The notes: generated from the letters alone by a model not told the origin. A DNA stretch of 64,000 bases from Serpentinicella sp031432315 (GCF_031432315.1 NZ_JAVKGO010000004.1:124001-188000), one strand, 5' to 3'; numbered from the stretch's first letter, positions 35,316 through 44,207 are shown. Numbers and translations are program-made.

Positions 35316-36398
35316 TTATGGATGTATATCTTTGTTTTTCATTTTTGACTTTACAATTAGCATTACAAGAAATATAACACCGAGGTAGCCAAGGATAGGA
35401 TAAAATACATTTACTAAACGCTTAAATCCTAACGTAGCCATAGGAATTGAAATAATGCACATTAAAGTACTAATAACATTTTTATTTGTTTTTGTTACAT
35501 CTACTATTCTCAAAACACAGCTATATCCATTTGTAATTGCTGTAGTAAACATTGCAATCAATAGTACAATACTGTAGAGATTTTTTGAAAAGTTTCCTAA
35601 TGAAAATGCTACGGCAATCATCGGCACTTCTAAACCTATTATGCTAGTGTACAGCACTAAAAGGGTTAATAGTATAATTAGCGCCATTAGCCCTAATCCT
35701 ATTCCTCCTAATATTCCACCATAAAAACCTGCTTTTTGATCAGATATTAAGGGTAAAGTGGATGAAAGTACCACAATAGCCCCCACACTATTAAATGCCA
35801 CATACACAATAGCTGATCCAATCCATCCAAACTGGGTTATATCAATTTTGAAAGCAGATATATGTAGAAAAATTTCACTTCTAAAATGACTAAAGGTAAA
35901 TTGATTGCCTCTCAATACAAAAAAACTAATACAAAAAATTGTTCCAATTAAAAAAGGAACTAGTATTGTGTTAGCTTTTGCAATCCCTTTTATACCAGTA
36001 ATAAAAACAGTATAACTACATACGCCCATTATAATAACTCCGTAAATAAAGCTTATATTAAAGTGTTCTTTAAATATTGCACCGCTTCCAGCTAACATAA
36101 CAAAAAAATTAACAAATAATAAAACTATGAAGAAAAGATTTATGTAATGCTTTGTTTTTTTCTGAAAATACAAGGATAACAATTCATCAAAGCTTTTTAC
36201 CTTATGTTTTTGTATCGTTACTAGGGTTTTTGTTCCAATAAACGAAAACAACGTCATGGCAACAAAAACACCAAAAATACCCCGATATCCGTAACGTCCA
36301 AAAAATCGTATTATTTCCTGTCCTGATGCGAAACCAGCTCCAATTACCGTGCCAATATAAATACTCGCCAATGCAATAATTGAATTTATCCTCTTCAC
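35316..36398 (-). CDS. YkvI family multi-pass membrane protein
   Basis: 360 residues with about ten membrane segments. The opening ASIYIGTVIGAGFASGQEI and the FFGRYG stretch are characteristic of YkvI, a member of the amino acid/polyamine/organocation transporter fold; its substrate is unknown. A GTG at 36398 is the likely start because AAGGGG abuts the earlier in-frame GTG at 36407. It is transcribed away from yyaC. Confidence 0.85.
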   Translation of the reverse strand: MKRINSIIALASIYIGTVIGAGFASGQEIIRFFGRYGYRGIFGVFVAMTLFSFIGTKTLVTIQKHKVKSFDELLSLYFQKKTKHYINLFFIVLLFVNFFVMLAGSGAIFKEHFNISFIYGVIIMGVCSYTVFITGIKGIAKANTILVPFLIGTIFCISFFVLRGNQFTFSHFRSEIFLHISAFKIDITQFGWIGSAIVYVAFNSVGAIVVLSSTLPLISDQKAGFYGGILGGIGLGLMALIILLTLLVLYTSIIGLEVPMIAVAFSLGNFSKNLYSIVLLIAMFTTAITNGYSCVLRIVDVTKTNKNVISTLMCIISIPMATLGFKRLVNVFYPILGYLGVIFLVMLIVKSKMKNKDIHP

Positions 36399-36532
36399 AA
36401 TAACCACCCCTTCCTAAACAAGTATATTTAAATAAGGATGATGGTTATTACAATATTTTGTTTAAGCAGCATAATCCCTTCCATTTTGGTCAAACTAATT
36501 TAAACACTTGCCTTATAGGAGGGATATATCTC

Positions 36533-37132
36533 ATGTCACTAAGCCCAGATGTCGTTAAAAAATCCGTAAATATAGACAGCACTAAAGCATATTTTGACTT
36601 TAGTTCCATGTTGACTGATTACATTAAAAACTATTATACAAACCAATATGAAGATATTATATTTTTATGTATTGGGTCTGATCGTTCTACTGGAGACTCA
36701 TTAGGTCCGCTTATTGGATATAAGTTAGAAAAACATCTAAGTCAGTACACACATATCAAAATCCTGGGTACTTTAGACCGCCCAGTTCACGCTAAAAACT
36801 TAGAAGAAACCATTCAACATATCTATAGTAGTTATAATAATCCTTTTGTAATTGCAATAGATGCTTGTTTAGGTAAAATGGATAGAGTCGGCTGTGTTAC
36901 AGTCAACCATGGTCCTCTAAAACCTGGAACAGGGGTTAATAAAGAACTTCCCTCAGTAGGGGATATCCACATTACAGGTATTGTTAATATAGGCGGTTAT
37001 ATGCAGTACATGGTACTCCAAAGCACAAGATTAAACTTGGTAATGAAAATGGCTGATACTATTAGTGATGCAATTAAATTTACTTTGTGGGATTTGAATA
37101 AAAAAATGTTCTTTTCCCGTTATATTAATTAA
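36533..37132 (+). CDS. yyaC: YyaC family spore protein (GPR-related, DUF1256)
   Basis: 199 residues from ATG at 36533, preceded by GGAGGG. LCIGSDRSTGDSLGPLIGYKL, AIDACLGKMDRVGCV and KPGTGVNKELPSVGDIHITG are the YyaC signature, a family with the fold of the germination protease GPR. It is found in spore formers; the function is not established. In Bacillus yyaC also lies near parAB. Earlier in-frame ATG codons lack a ribosome site. Confidence 0.92.
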   Translation: MSLSPDVVKKSVNIDSTKAYFDFSSMLTDYIKNYYTNQYEDIIFLCIGSDRSTGDSLGPLIGYKLEKHLSQYTHIKILGTLDRPVHAKNLEETIQHIYSSYNNPFVIAIDACLGKMDRVGCVTVNHGPLKPGTGVNKELPSVGDIHITGIVNIGGYMQYMVLQSTRLNLVMKMADTISDAIKFTLWDLNKKMFFSRYIN

Positions 37133-37235
37133 GCGCTTTACATATATTTAGTACAAGTCTTATAAATCGATTTCATTTGCACAGTTATTGTTTTTCTTGT
37201 ATGTTTAGAAACTTTATAAAAAAGGGGGATTTAGT

Positions 37236-37538
37236 ATGATTGATGAAATGAAAAAAGAAATTGATGAGCAAGGCTTGGTAAAGACTTTCTTGAATTTCGA
37301 CAAAATGATTACACCAGTTATTATTAAAATTATCTTTTATATTTCCTTAGCTATTTGTGCTTTATTCGGTTTTTCACTTATTATCCGAGGTATGGGTGCC
37401 GGCCATGGCGGGGGTTTTATGGTGTTAACTGGTCTATTTACCCTAATTATTTCGCCAATTATTGTTAGAGTATGGTGCGAATTTATTGTGGTGATTTTTA
37501 AAATTCATGAATTATTGGTTCAGTTAAACAAAAAATAA
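37236..37538 (+). CDS. DUF4282 membrane protein
   Basis: 100 residues with two membrane segments (about 28-50 and 60-80) and FLNFDKMITPVIIKIIFY, ending in a short amphipathic tail, as in DUF4282 proteins. Function unknown. AAAGGGGGA precedes the ATG and a terminator follows. Confidence 0.85.
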   Translation: MIDEMKKEIDEQGLVKTFLNFDKMITPVIIKIIFYISLAICALFGFSLIIRGMGAGHGGGFMVLTGLFTLIISPIIVRVWCEFIVVIFKIHELLVQLNKK

Positions 37539-37563
37539 AATATACATATCTTTACTAAAATAT

Positions 37564-37592
37564 AAGTGGTCTTTTTGACCACTTTTTTTATT
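37564..37592. terminator. Two-way terminator between DUF4282 and ykuS genes
   Basis: Stem AAGTGGTC (37564-37571) with GACCACTT (37577-37584), loop of five T, followed by a long T-run. It lies between converging genes. Confidence 0.9.
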
Positions 37593-37594
37593 TT

Positions 37595-37852
37595 TTAAAA
37601 TAATCTTTCATACCTTCTTGTTTCAATAATATATTCTATATCTTCAATACTTCTATTTTTTGCATTAATAATAATACACCCTTGATTGTTTAACTTCTCT
37701 GAACTATTTACACTTTTAATTCCTTGTTGGTCATCGATATAAATGACTGCATCTACAAATCCTGTATCATTGAAGTCAACAACTTCATATCCTTTTTGAC
37801 TTAAAGCATCTCTAATGCTATCTAAATTATTTTGAACCACTACCCGTTTCAT
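37595..37852 (-). CDS. ykuS: YkuS family protein (UPF0180)
   Basis: 85 residues from ATG at 37852 (MKRVVVQNNLDSIRDALSQK). The alternating beta/alpha text with GYEVVDF and CIIINAKN is that of UPF0180/YkuS, a small family of unknown function in Firmicutes. GGAGG lies eight bases before the ATG and is part of a 12-bp stem (see 37856-37894), so translation may be gated. It follows the lipid kinase gene by 60 bases. Confidence 0.85.
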   Translation of the reverse strand: MKRVVVQNNLDSIRDALSQKGYEVVDFNDTGFVDAVIYIDDQQGIKSVNSSEKLNNQGCIIINAKNRSIEDIEYIIETRRYERLF

Positions 37853-37855
37853 ATG

Positions 37856-37894
37856 AAACACCTCCTAATGATATATTGTCTCTAGGAGGTGTTT
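37856..37894 (-). promoter_or_regulatory. 12-bp hairpin that covers the ykuS ribosome site
   Basis: On the minus strand AAACACCTCCTA (37894-37883) is followed by a 15-base loop and TAGGAGGTGTTT (37867-37856). The second arm is the ykuS Shine-Dalgarno region. The stem is perfect. It could be a terminator for the upstream kinase gene, a translational switch, or both. Confidence 0.65.
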
Positions 37895-37912
37895 TATTTA
37901 TTCACTATAAAG

Positions 37913-38794
37913 TTATATTCCAATTGTTCTTATCTTTTTATTCATAATTTCTAAACATACAGGTCTAGCATTTTTAATTTCTCCATCGGTATTTACCTCT
38001 ATATATCCTTCATAATCTATTTCTACTTTTCTGCCTTTAAACATTTCCACATCTTTATATTTTATATGATTGCCTTTAAAAATACTTGGAAATAACCAGA
38101 GTAGCTTTAACTTGTTCATTTTATTCACAATGCATATATCAAAACATCCATCTTGCAAGTCAGCCTTTGGTGCAATTTTCATTCCACCACCATAATAAGC
38201 ACCATTACAAATAGCAACTAACATAATATCTTTTTCCATATATAGATCATCTATTCTAATTTTTAGTTTAGGGCTTTTAAAACGAGTTAAACTTAAAATA
38301 ACTGATAGAATATAGGCGTATTTGCTTGCTATTAATTTCTTGATTTTATTTGCCTCTGATGCAATTAATGCATCTAATCCAACACTAGCAAAATTTATAA
38401 AGTATTCTTCATTAAAACACCCAATATCAATTTTTTTTATTTTTCCTTCTATAATCTTGTCTAGGGATTCTTCAATATCTAAAGGTAGTCCTAATGTTCT
38501 TGCTAAGTCATTTCCTGTCCCTGCGGGTATAATTCCTAGATTTTTATTGCTATTTACCATGCCATTTAAAACCTCATGTATGGTACCATCCCCACCTACG
38601 GCTACAATTGTATCTATATGACTACTTATTGCATCTTTTGCTAACTGCTTAGCTTCTCCAACTCTAGAGGTTATTTTTATTTCATGTTTTAATCCATGTT
38701 TTTTCATTTTTTCTTTTATAATAGAAATTGTTGCTTCACTATTATGCTTTCCTGCCACTGGGTTGATAATAAATAGATAGGTCAAATTCGTCAC
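37913..38794 (-). CDS. Diacylglycerol/lipid kinase family protein (YegS/DagK type)
   Basis: 293 residues. NPVAGKHNS near the start and AVGGDGTIHEVLNG with GIIPAGTGNDLARTLG are the ATP-binding motifs of the DAGK catalytic domain; AICNGAYYGGGMKIAP is also typical. The family phosphorylates diacylglycerol or related lipids at the inner membrane face. The DUF4446 gene is 6 bases upstream, so the two are co-transcribed. Confidence 0.92.
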   Translation of the reverse strand: MTNLTYLFIINPVAGKHNSEATISIIKEKMKKHGLKHEIKITSRVGEAKQLAKDAISSHIDTIVAVGGDGTIHEVLNGMVNSNKNLGIIPAGTGNDLARTLGLPLDIEESLDKIIEGKIKKIDIGCFNEEYFINFASVGLDALIASEANKIKKLIASKYAYILSVILSLTRFKSPKLKIRIDDLYMEKDIMLVAICNGAYYGGGMKIAPKADLQDGCFDICIVNKMNKLKLLWLFPSIFKGNHIKYKDVEMFKGRKVEIDYEGYIEVNTDGEIKNARPVCLEIMNKKIRTIGI

Positions 38795-38800
38795 CTCTAG

Positions 38801-39340
38801 TTACTTTTTACTTCTACTTGTTTTTAATTCTGTTGCATCTAGCTGGTTATTCATTGCTCGTTCTAAAGCTTGTTCTTCTTCAACAGATATATGATAACTA
38901 GAAGTTCCATTTTTAACTGATTTTGCATAAGTGTATGACTCAGCTCGTCCATGTATTCCTGTTAAAATAAAGCCATTATTATTATCATCTAAAATAGCAA
39001 TGGAAAAACTCAAATCACTACCCACATCGTCAAAAGCATTGTATCGGATAAAGCCTATTTTCTGAAAACTAAAACTTAATCGATTATTTAGTAAGTTAAT
39101 TTTTGAATTAATTTCATCAAAATTTTTGTGTACTCCCTCAACTTTTTCTATATGTTCGAATAAAATTGATTCTATATTTTTCCCTGTCATTCCTCTAGTT
39201 AATTTTTTATACCGGTCTTTTAGTGTTGTTAGTGCACTATAATTTAATATTAGTAATAAAGCCAAAAGAACATTTAATACAACACTCCCTAATATAAAAA
39301 TAGCTGTATGATCTTCTATAAAAGCTACTATACCGCTCAA
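38801..39340 (-). CDS. DUF4446 membrane protein
   Basis: 179 residues: an N-terminal membrane segment (about 13-33), a coiled-coil-like linker and the conserved RYNAFDDVGSDLSFSIAILD and GRAESYTYAKSV motifs of DUF4446. Function unknown; the family commonly sits near parB in Clostridia, as here. Upstream, 39341-39600 is AT-rich with no gene I support and must hold the promoter. Confidence 0.88.
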   Translation of the reverse strand: MSGIVAFIEDHTAIFILGSVVLNVLLALLLILNYSALTTLKDRYKKLTRGMTGKNIESILFEHIEKVEGVHKNFDEINSKINLLNNRLSFSFQKIGFIRYNAFDDVGSDLSFSIAILDDNNNGFILTGIHGRAESYTYAKSVKNGTSSYHISVEEEQALERAMNNQLDATELKTSRSKK

Positions 39341-39600
39341 TATTACCCCACCTTATCTTTTTTACTTTTTTTAATATATTATACTGCAAATTTCAATTGT
39401 GTAATTTCCTCATTTATATATTATATTGTAAACGTCTTTTCGTCTATTGTATTTCTTTCTATTTTTACATATTTTTTTGAAATTTTTTGACAGAGTTTAT
39501 AGAATTGTGCATTGTTATTATAATATTTCCCCTATCTATAACTAGTCTATTAAAGGGACACCTCATCTTATTTAATCTGCTAAAATCGGTGCCTTATACT

Positions 39601-39646
39601 AAAAGTTAAAACCAGTAAACATGTGAAATGTCACATGCTACTGGTT
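39601..39646 (-). terminator. Terminator after the cysteine desulfurase-like gene
   Basis: Stem ACCAGTAAACATGTGA (39611-39626) with TCACATGCTACTGGT (39631-39645), loop AATG, followed on the minus strand by TTTTAACTTTT. Confidence 0.8.
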
Positions 39647-39666
39647 CATTAACAGTTCTATATTAT

Positions 39667-40809
39667 TTAAACTTGATTACAAATTTCTTTTATTGCTTTT
39701 AGGACTATATCTATTTCTTCTTTTGTATTAAAATAACCAAAACTAAACCGAACTGTCCCCTGCTCACTAGTACCTATGGTTTCATGAGCTAAAGGCGCAC
39801 AGTGAAACCCTGAACGAACTGCTATATTAAACATTCTATCTAAACAAGATCCAATATCGCAAGAATCCTCTTCTTTTATATTTATCGATACGACGGATGC
39901 CTGCTTTCCTAAATGATGTGCCCCATAAACTTTTATTTTGTCTATTGTTTGTATTTTGTCTATAAAATATTTTGTTAATTCCTCTTCATGTTCTCGTATT
40001 TTCTTTATTCCCTTATCTAAAATAAATTCAATACTAGCACCCAATGCAATGATTCCTGGTGTATTAGGCGTGCCTGTTTCATACCGATCCGGTAAAATTA
40101 ATGGCTGAATAAGTTCTTGTGACTTGCTTCCCGTTCCGCCCTCTTTAAAGTGACGAACATCAAGCCCTTCTTTTATATAAAGGATGCCTAAACCCTGCAT
40201 TCCTAATAGACCTTTATGGGCAGGTACTGCTAATAAATCTATATTCATTTTTTCTATATCTATTGGTAACACACCTGCTGTTTGCGCCCCATCTACTAAG
40301 AAGTAAACATTGTTCTTTTTAGCTATTTCTCCTATCTCCACAATTGGCATTAAGGTGCCAGTTACATTCGAAGCGTGGGTCATTGCAATTAGTTTTGTAT
40401 TCGGTAAAATTGATTCCTCTACATCTTTCGGGTCGATCATACCATTCTCATTACAGTATATTATTGTGTTTGTTATTCCGAAGGATTCTAATGCTTTAAT
40501 AGGTCTTAATACTGAGTTATGCTCCATGCTAGTTGTAATAACATGATCCCCTTTATATAAAGTACCTTTTATAGCTAAGTTTAAACTCTCAGTCGCACTA
40601 GATGTAAATATAACTTGCATTGGGCTAGCAATATTAAATAGCTGACAAATTAGCTCCCTTACCTTAAAAATGGCCTCACTAGATTCTAGAGCCATTCTAT
40701 GCCCGGACCTTCCCGGATTAGCCGCATAGTTACTTAAATATTCATCTAATTTTTGATGAATAATCTTTGGTTTAGGAAAGGATGTTGCAGCATTATCTAA
40801 ATATATCAC
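39667..40809 (-). CDS. Class V aminotransferase-fold cysteine desulfurase family protein
   Basis: About 380 residues. IYLDNAATSFPKP and NPGRSGHRMA open the PLP fold, VPAHKGLLGMQG holds the Schiff-base lysine, and RSGFHCAPLAH carries the likely catalytic cysteine. The pattern is that of the SufS/CsdA-like group often annotated as cysteine desulfurase family (TIGR01977-type). It would release sulfur from cysteine or act on a related substrate. GTG at 40809 is preferred over ATG at 40812 because AAGGGG is only one base from the ATG. A 15-base palindrome lies upstream at 40884-40898. Confidence 0.88.
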   Translation of the reverse strand: MIYLDNAATSFPKPKIIHQKLDEYLSNYAANPGRSGHRMALESSEAIFKVRELICQLFNIASPMQVIFTSSATESLNLAIKGTLYKGDHVITTSMEHNSVLRPIKALESFGITNTIIYCNENGMIDPKDVEESILPNTKLIAMTHASNVTGTLMPIVEIGEIAKKNNVYFLVDGAQTAGVLPIDIEKMNIDLLAVPAHKGLLGMQGLGILYIKEGLDVRHFKEGGTGSKSQELIQPLILPDRYETGTPNTPGIIALGASIEFILDKGIKKIREHEEELTKYFIDKIQTIDKIKVYGAHHLGKQASVVSINIKEEDSCDIGSCLDRMFNIAVRSGFHCAPLAHETIGTSEQGTVRFSFGYFNTKEEIDIVLKAIKEICNQV

Positions 40810-40883
40810 CATACCCCTTCTTTCACTTAATATTTTTTTAGCGTTTAATAATTACGTATTAAACCAATCTTCTTTAATGGATA

Positions 40884-40898
40884 AACATGTGACATGTT
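40884..40898. promoter_or_regulatory. Palindromic operator candidate upstream of the cysteine desulfurase-like gene
   Basis: AACATGT-G-ACATGTT, a perfect 15-base inverted repeat about 75 bases before the gene's start and between it and parB. No T-run follows, so it is not a terminator. The half-site recurs in the terminator at 39618-39637. Confidence 0.35.
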
Positions 40899-40943
40899 GA
40901 CTAGGTCATGCTCCTTATTGGACTCTATTAATTATTAATTAAC

Positions 40944-41819
40944 TTATTCGTCTGATTTAAATATATCGAGGATTCTTTCTAACTCTTCATCACTATAGTA
41001 CTCAATCTCAATTTTTCCCCTTTTCTTGCCTTTTGTAATACTTACTTTTGTCCCTAGTAGTTGTTTTAAGTTATTTTCTATATCTCTTAAAATAATATCC
41101 TTTTCTTTATCTTTTTTAACTTTTGTTTCTTCTGGGTTTAATAATGATTTAACTAACAATTCCACTTGTCTAACATTTAATTGCTCTGCTTCAATTTTAA
41201 TAGCAATCTGTAGTTGTTTTTCTTTATCCTTAATTGCTAGAAGTGCCCTACCTTGCCCTGCACTTATTCTCCCTTCTTTGATCATGCCTATAATTTGATT
41301 ATTTAACTGTAATAGTCGCATTGTATTTGCAATATGGGGTCTACTTTTGCCTAAGGCAATGGCTAGTTGCTCTTGGGTAACCTTATATTTTTCAATTAGA
41401 TATTTATATGCTTCTGCTTCTTCTATTATATTCAAATCTTCTCTTTGTATATTTTCTATTAAAGCAACTTCTACTAGTTGTTTTTCATCATATTTTCTAA
41501 CAATGCATGGTAGATCAGTTAATTTTGCCTTTCTTGCTGCTCGCCATCTTCTTTCTCCAGCTATAATCATGTACCCGTTATCATTCTTCGTAACAATGAT
41601 CGGTTGAATAATACCGTGTTTTTGTATTGATTCGGTTAACTCCATTAAAGGTTGTTCTTCAAAATCTTTTCTAGGTTGATCTTTATTTGGATATATTTTA
41701 TTTATATTAATGCTTTCAACAATATTATCACTACTTTTTTGATCTGGTTCTATTGTTTTTTTAGGTATTAATGCTTCTAACCCTCGACCTAAACCTTTTC
41801 TTTTTGTCGCACCGGCCAT
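40944..41819 (-). CDS. parB: Chromosome partitioning protein ParB (Spo0J)
   Basis: 291 residues. The N-terminal CTPase fold contains IYPNKDQPRKDFEE, AGERRWRAARKA and VALIENIQREDLNIIEEAEAY-type text; the helix-turn-helix is TQEQLAIALGKSRPHIANTMRLL. The C-terminal dimerisation region follows. ParB binds parS and spreads as a CTP-dependent clamp to organise the origin. It directly follows parA (one base between stop and start) in the soj-spo0J order. Confidence 0.96.
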   Translation of the reverse strand: MAGATKRKGLGRGLEALIPKKTIEPDQKSSDNIVESININKIYPNKDQPRKDFEEQPLMELTESIQKHGIIQPIIVTKNDNGYMIIAGERRWRAARKAKLTDLPCIVRKYDEKQLVEVALIENIQREDLNIIEEAEAYKYLIEKYKVTQEQLAIALGKSRPHIANTMRLLQLNNQIIGMIKEGRISAGQGRALLAIKDKEKQLQIAIKIEAEQLNVRQVELLVKSLLNPEETKVKKDKEKDIILRDIENNLKQLLGTKVSITKGKKRGKIEIEYYSDEELERILDIFKSDE

Positions 41820-41820
41820 A

Positions 41821-42597
41821 CTAAATCACATCCTCTTCCAGATCTATAAATTCTTCCGCAAGCTCTATATAAGCTTCTGCACCCTTTGATTTGTTATCAT
41901 AATAAATAATTGGCTGTCCATGACTAGGTGCCTCGGCTAATCTAACATTACGTGGGATAATTGATGTATATACTTTTCCTTTAAAATAGTTTTTTACTTC
42001 ATCCACAACTTGAATTGATAAGTTTGTTCTACCATCGAACATACTTAATACAACACCTTGTACTTCAAGCTTTGGGTTTAAACTTTTTTGAACTAGTGAA
42101 ATTGTATTCATTAATTGACTCACACCTTCTAGTGCGTAATATTCACACTGTATTGGTATTAATACTGAGTCTACAGCTGACAAAGAGTTAATTGTTAAAA
42201 GACCTAGAGAAGGTGGACAGTCTACAAAAATATAGTCATATCTGTCCTTGATAGAATCAATAGCTTGCTTCAATTTAATTTCCCGATCCCCTTCTTGGGT
42301 TGCAAGTTCAATTTCTGCCCCTGCTAAGTTTTGACTTGATGATACTAGATCTAGATTTTCAAATTCTGTTTTTATTATTGCTTTTTCGATACTAACCTCA
42401 TCTATTAATACATCGTATATATTATATTCCACAGCAGTTTTATCAACGCCAAAACCACTTGTGGTATTCCCTTGAGGGTCTATGTCAATAACACATATTT
42501 TTTTCCCTTTGTGGGCAATACAAGCACTTAAATTTACATTTGTTGTTGTTTTTCCTACACCGCCTTTTTGATTAAAAATAGCAACAACCTTGCCCAT
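41821..42597 (-). CDS. parA: Chromosome partitioning ATPase ParA (Soj)
   Basis: 258 residues with the deviant Walker A KGGVGKTTTNVNL (about 10-22), VIDIDPQGNTTSG and FVDCPPSLGLLT, as in Soj/ParA. It hydrolyses ATP on the nucleoid and, with ParB, segregates origins and controls DnaA. Upstream GGAGGGATTTAAA contains the ribosome site. Forms an operon with parB. Confidence 0.97.
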   Translation of the reverse strand: MGKVVAIFNQKGGVGKTTTNVNLSACIAHKGKKICVIDIDPQGNTTSGFGVDKTAVEYNIYDVLIDEVSIEKAIIKTEFENLDLVSSSQNLAGAEIELATQEGDREIKLKQAIDSIKDRYDYIFVDCPPSLGLLTINSLSAVDSVLIPIQCEYYALEGVSQLMNTISLVQKSLNPKLEVQGVVLSMFDGRTNLSIQVVDEVKNYFKGKVYTSIIPRNVRLAEAPSHGQPIIYYDNKSKGAEAYIELAEEFIDLEEDVI

Positions 42598-42803
42598 TTT
42601 AAATCCCTCCTTTGCATATCTCTTCTATTATCTATTTATTTCGATAAAGTTTGAAAATATCCTCTATAAAATTGTTATTAATAATCCATCGATTAAGAGA
42701 ATATAATATCCCTAACAAGTATGTGTGTCTTTTATTTTTTTATTGATTTCCTTTTGGCTATTCATATAACCGTTGTAGAGGTGTCTTATAAAGGGGGTAT
42801 TAT

Positions 42804-43073
42804 GTGTTAAAAACAATTATTACTACATTTCTAATTGTATTTGTTGCAGAATTAGGTGATAAAACCCAACTCCAAACAATGTTGTTAGCTACTCAATCTA
42901 AATCCATTTGGCCTGTTTTTATTGGTGCTTCACTTGCTTTGATTTTAAGTTCTATCATTGGTGTTTTAGCGGGTACTTTTTTAACAAAGTACATTCCTCC
43001 TTCTTACTTGCAAAATGCAGCTGGCGTTGTTTTTATTGTAATAGGAATATTAACTTTATCCGGTAAATTTTAG
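42804..43073 (+). CDS. TMEM165/GDT1 family protein, single-repeat form
   Basis: 89 residues with three hydrophobic segments and one copy of the family motif ELGDKTQ. Most GDT1/TMEM165 cation (Mn2+/Ca2+/H+) exchangers have two such repeats; single-repeat proteins exist in some bacteria and probably pair up. No second repeat lies nearby. GTG at 42804 is used; the overlapping ATG at 42802 gives only two codons. AAAGGGGG precedes it. The gene is isolated and converges on noc. Confidence 0.88.
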   Translation: MLKTIITTFLIVFVAELGDKTQLQTMLLATQSKSIWPVFIGASLALILSSIIGVLAGTFLTKYIPPSYLQNAAGVVFIVIGILTLSGKF

Positions 43074-43224
43074 TATTGTATAAATTGCATAATTGAATAA
43101 TTTGTATCATTAAATAAATTTAAATAATACAAGCTAATAAACCACTCTATCTATATAAAGATTAGAGTAAAAATTATATGTCATAGTTAGGTAATTAAAC
43201 TGACTTCTACTTGATAAAAGCAAT

Positions 43225-43248
43225 AAAAAAGTGGCTAACGCCACTTTT
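43225..43248. terminator. Hairpin between the GDT1 gene and the possible small RNA
   Basis: AAAAGTGGC (43227-43235), loop TAAC, GCCACTTTT (43240-43248), with A-run left and T-run right, so it can end transcription from either side. Confidence 0.8.
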
Positions 43249-43365
43249 GCTAAAACCCTATAGGTTTCCTCCGACGACGTCAAAACCGTCTGAGTACCAA
43301 CTTAATACCACAGGGGATTCCATACCATCCAGACAACCAGTAGAAACATAGAACTTTCTTACGGT
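43249..43365 (-). ncRNA. Possible structured small RNA between noc and the GDT1 gene
   Basis: On the minus strand this 117-base stretch lies between two good terminators: the noc terminator upstream (43366-43393) and the hairpin at 43225-43248 downstream. It is more GC-rich than its surroundings and has pairing such as GTCTG...CAGAC, ACCGT...ACGGT and a hairpin AAACCTATAGGGTTT. It has no ORF with a ribosome site on either strand. I do not recognise it as a known riboswitch, 6S, SRP or tmRNA. The rest of 43074-43406 shows nothing. Confidence 0.35.
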
Positions 43366-43393
43366 ATAAAAAAGATCCTAATTAAAGGACCTT
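43366..43393 (-). terminator. Terminator after noc
   Basis: Minus-strand stem GGTCC (43391-43387) with GGATC (43378-43374, one G-U pair), followed by six T. Confidence 0.7.
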
Positions 43394-43406
43394 ATTTTGT
43401 ATTGAT

Positions 43407-44207
43407 TTAGGATTTTGGGATCTTAACAACTAATTGTATAAAATCACCTTTATCTTCTTGTTTAAATTCTGCATTCTCTTGTTTATCTTTTATTGCTTCA
43501 TAAGCCTGTTTTATCGTATTTATATAAATTCTATAATTCATGAAACTTTTAATTTTTTGTTGCCTCTTTGGGGTATCTTCTTCTTTGCTTATTTCTTCCA
43601 TCATAGATTTAATAAGTTCTTCGGTTTGCTTTACATTGTACTCATTTTGAATGGTTTTATTTAGTGCAAGAAGTCGTAAATCTTCATCAGGTAGCTTTAA
43701 CAAGGATCTAGCATGCCTTTCAGTTAATCCGTGTTCTATTAATAGCTTTTTCGCTTCTTCTCCTAAACGTAATATTCTTAGTTTGTTTGCAATAGTTGAT
43801 TGATTTTTTCCAATATATAAAGCAAGCTCTTGTTGAGTAAAACCATGATCCTCTATTAAATTTGCATAGCCTTCAGCTTCTTCAATAAAGTTTAAATCTT
43901 CTCTTTGTAAATTTTCAATAATTGCTAGCACCGCAGAATCTTTATCATTAAATTCATTATGTACAATAGCGGGTATAGTACTTAGTTCTGCCATTTTAGT
44001 TGCTTTTAATCGCCTTTCCCCTGCAATTAGTTCATATTTTCCATCTCGAGAATGCCTTAAACTCACTGGCTGTAAAACCCCATATTGTTTTATAGATTGG
44101 CTTAACTCCTCTAAGCTTCCCTGCGAAAAAACTTTTCTCGGTTGATATGGATTCGGTATAATCATATCCACATTTACTTCTACAATACTTTTTTCAGCAT
44201 TACTCAT
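43407..44207 (-). CDS. noc: Nucleoid occlusion protein Noc (ParB family)
   Basis: 266 residues, ParB-like: VDMIIPNPYQPRKVFSQGSL, LIAGERRLKATKMAEL, VLAIIENLQREDLNFIEEAEG-type core and the helix-turn-helix FTQQELALYIGKNQSTIANKLRILRL. It lies immediately downstream of rsmG, as noc does in Bacillus, distinct from the parB at 40944. Noc blocks division over DNA. The N-terminal membrane-targeting helix of Bacillus Noc is not obvious here, so a second ParB role is possible. Confidence 0.88.
   Translation of the reverse strand: MSNAEKSIVEVNVDMIIPNPYQPRKVFSQGSLEELSQSIKQYGVLQPVSLRHSRDGKYELIAGERRLKATKMAELSTIPAIVHNEFNDKDSAVLAIIENLQREDLNFIEEAEGYANLIEDHGFTQQELALYIGKNQSTIANKLRILRLGEEAKKLLIEHGLTERHARSLLKLPDEDLRLLALNKTIQNEYNVKQTEELIKSMMEEISKEEDTPKRQQKIKSFMNYRIYINTIKQAYEAIKDKQENAEFKQEDKGDFIQLVVKIPKS

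Noticed and set aside
39308..39490. 60-residue plus-strand ORF in the gap beside DUF4446
   Set aside because: Overlaps the start of the DUF4446 gene and is a low-complexity AT-rich translation.
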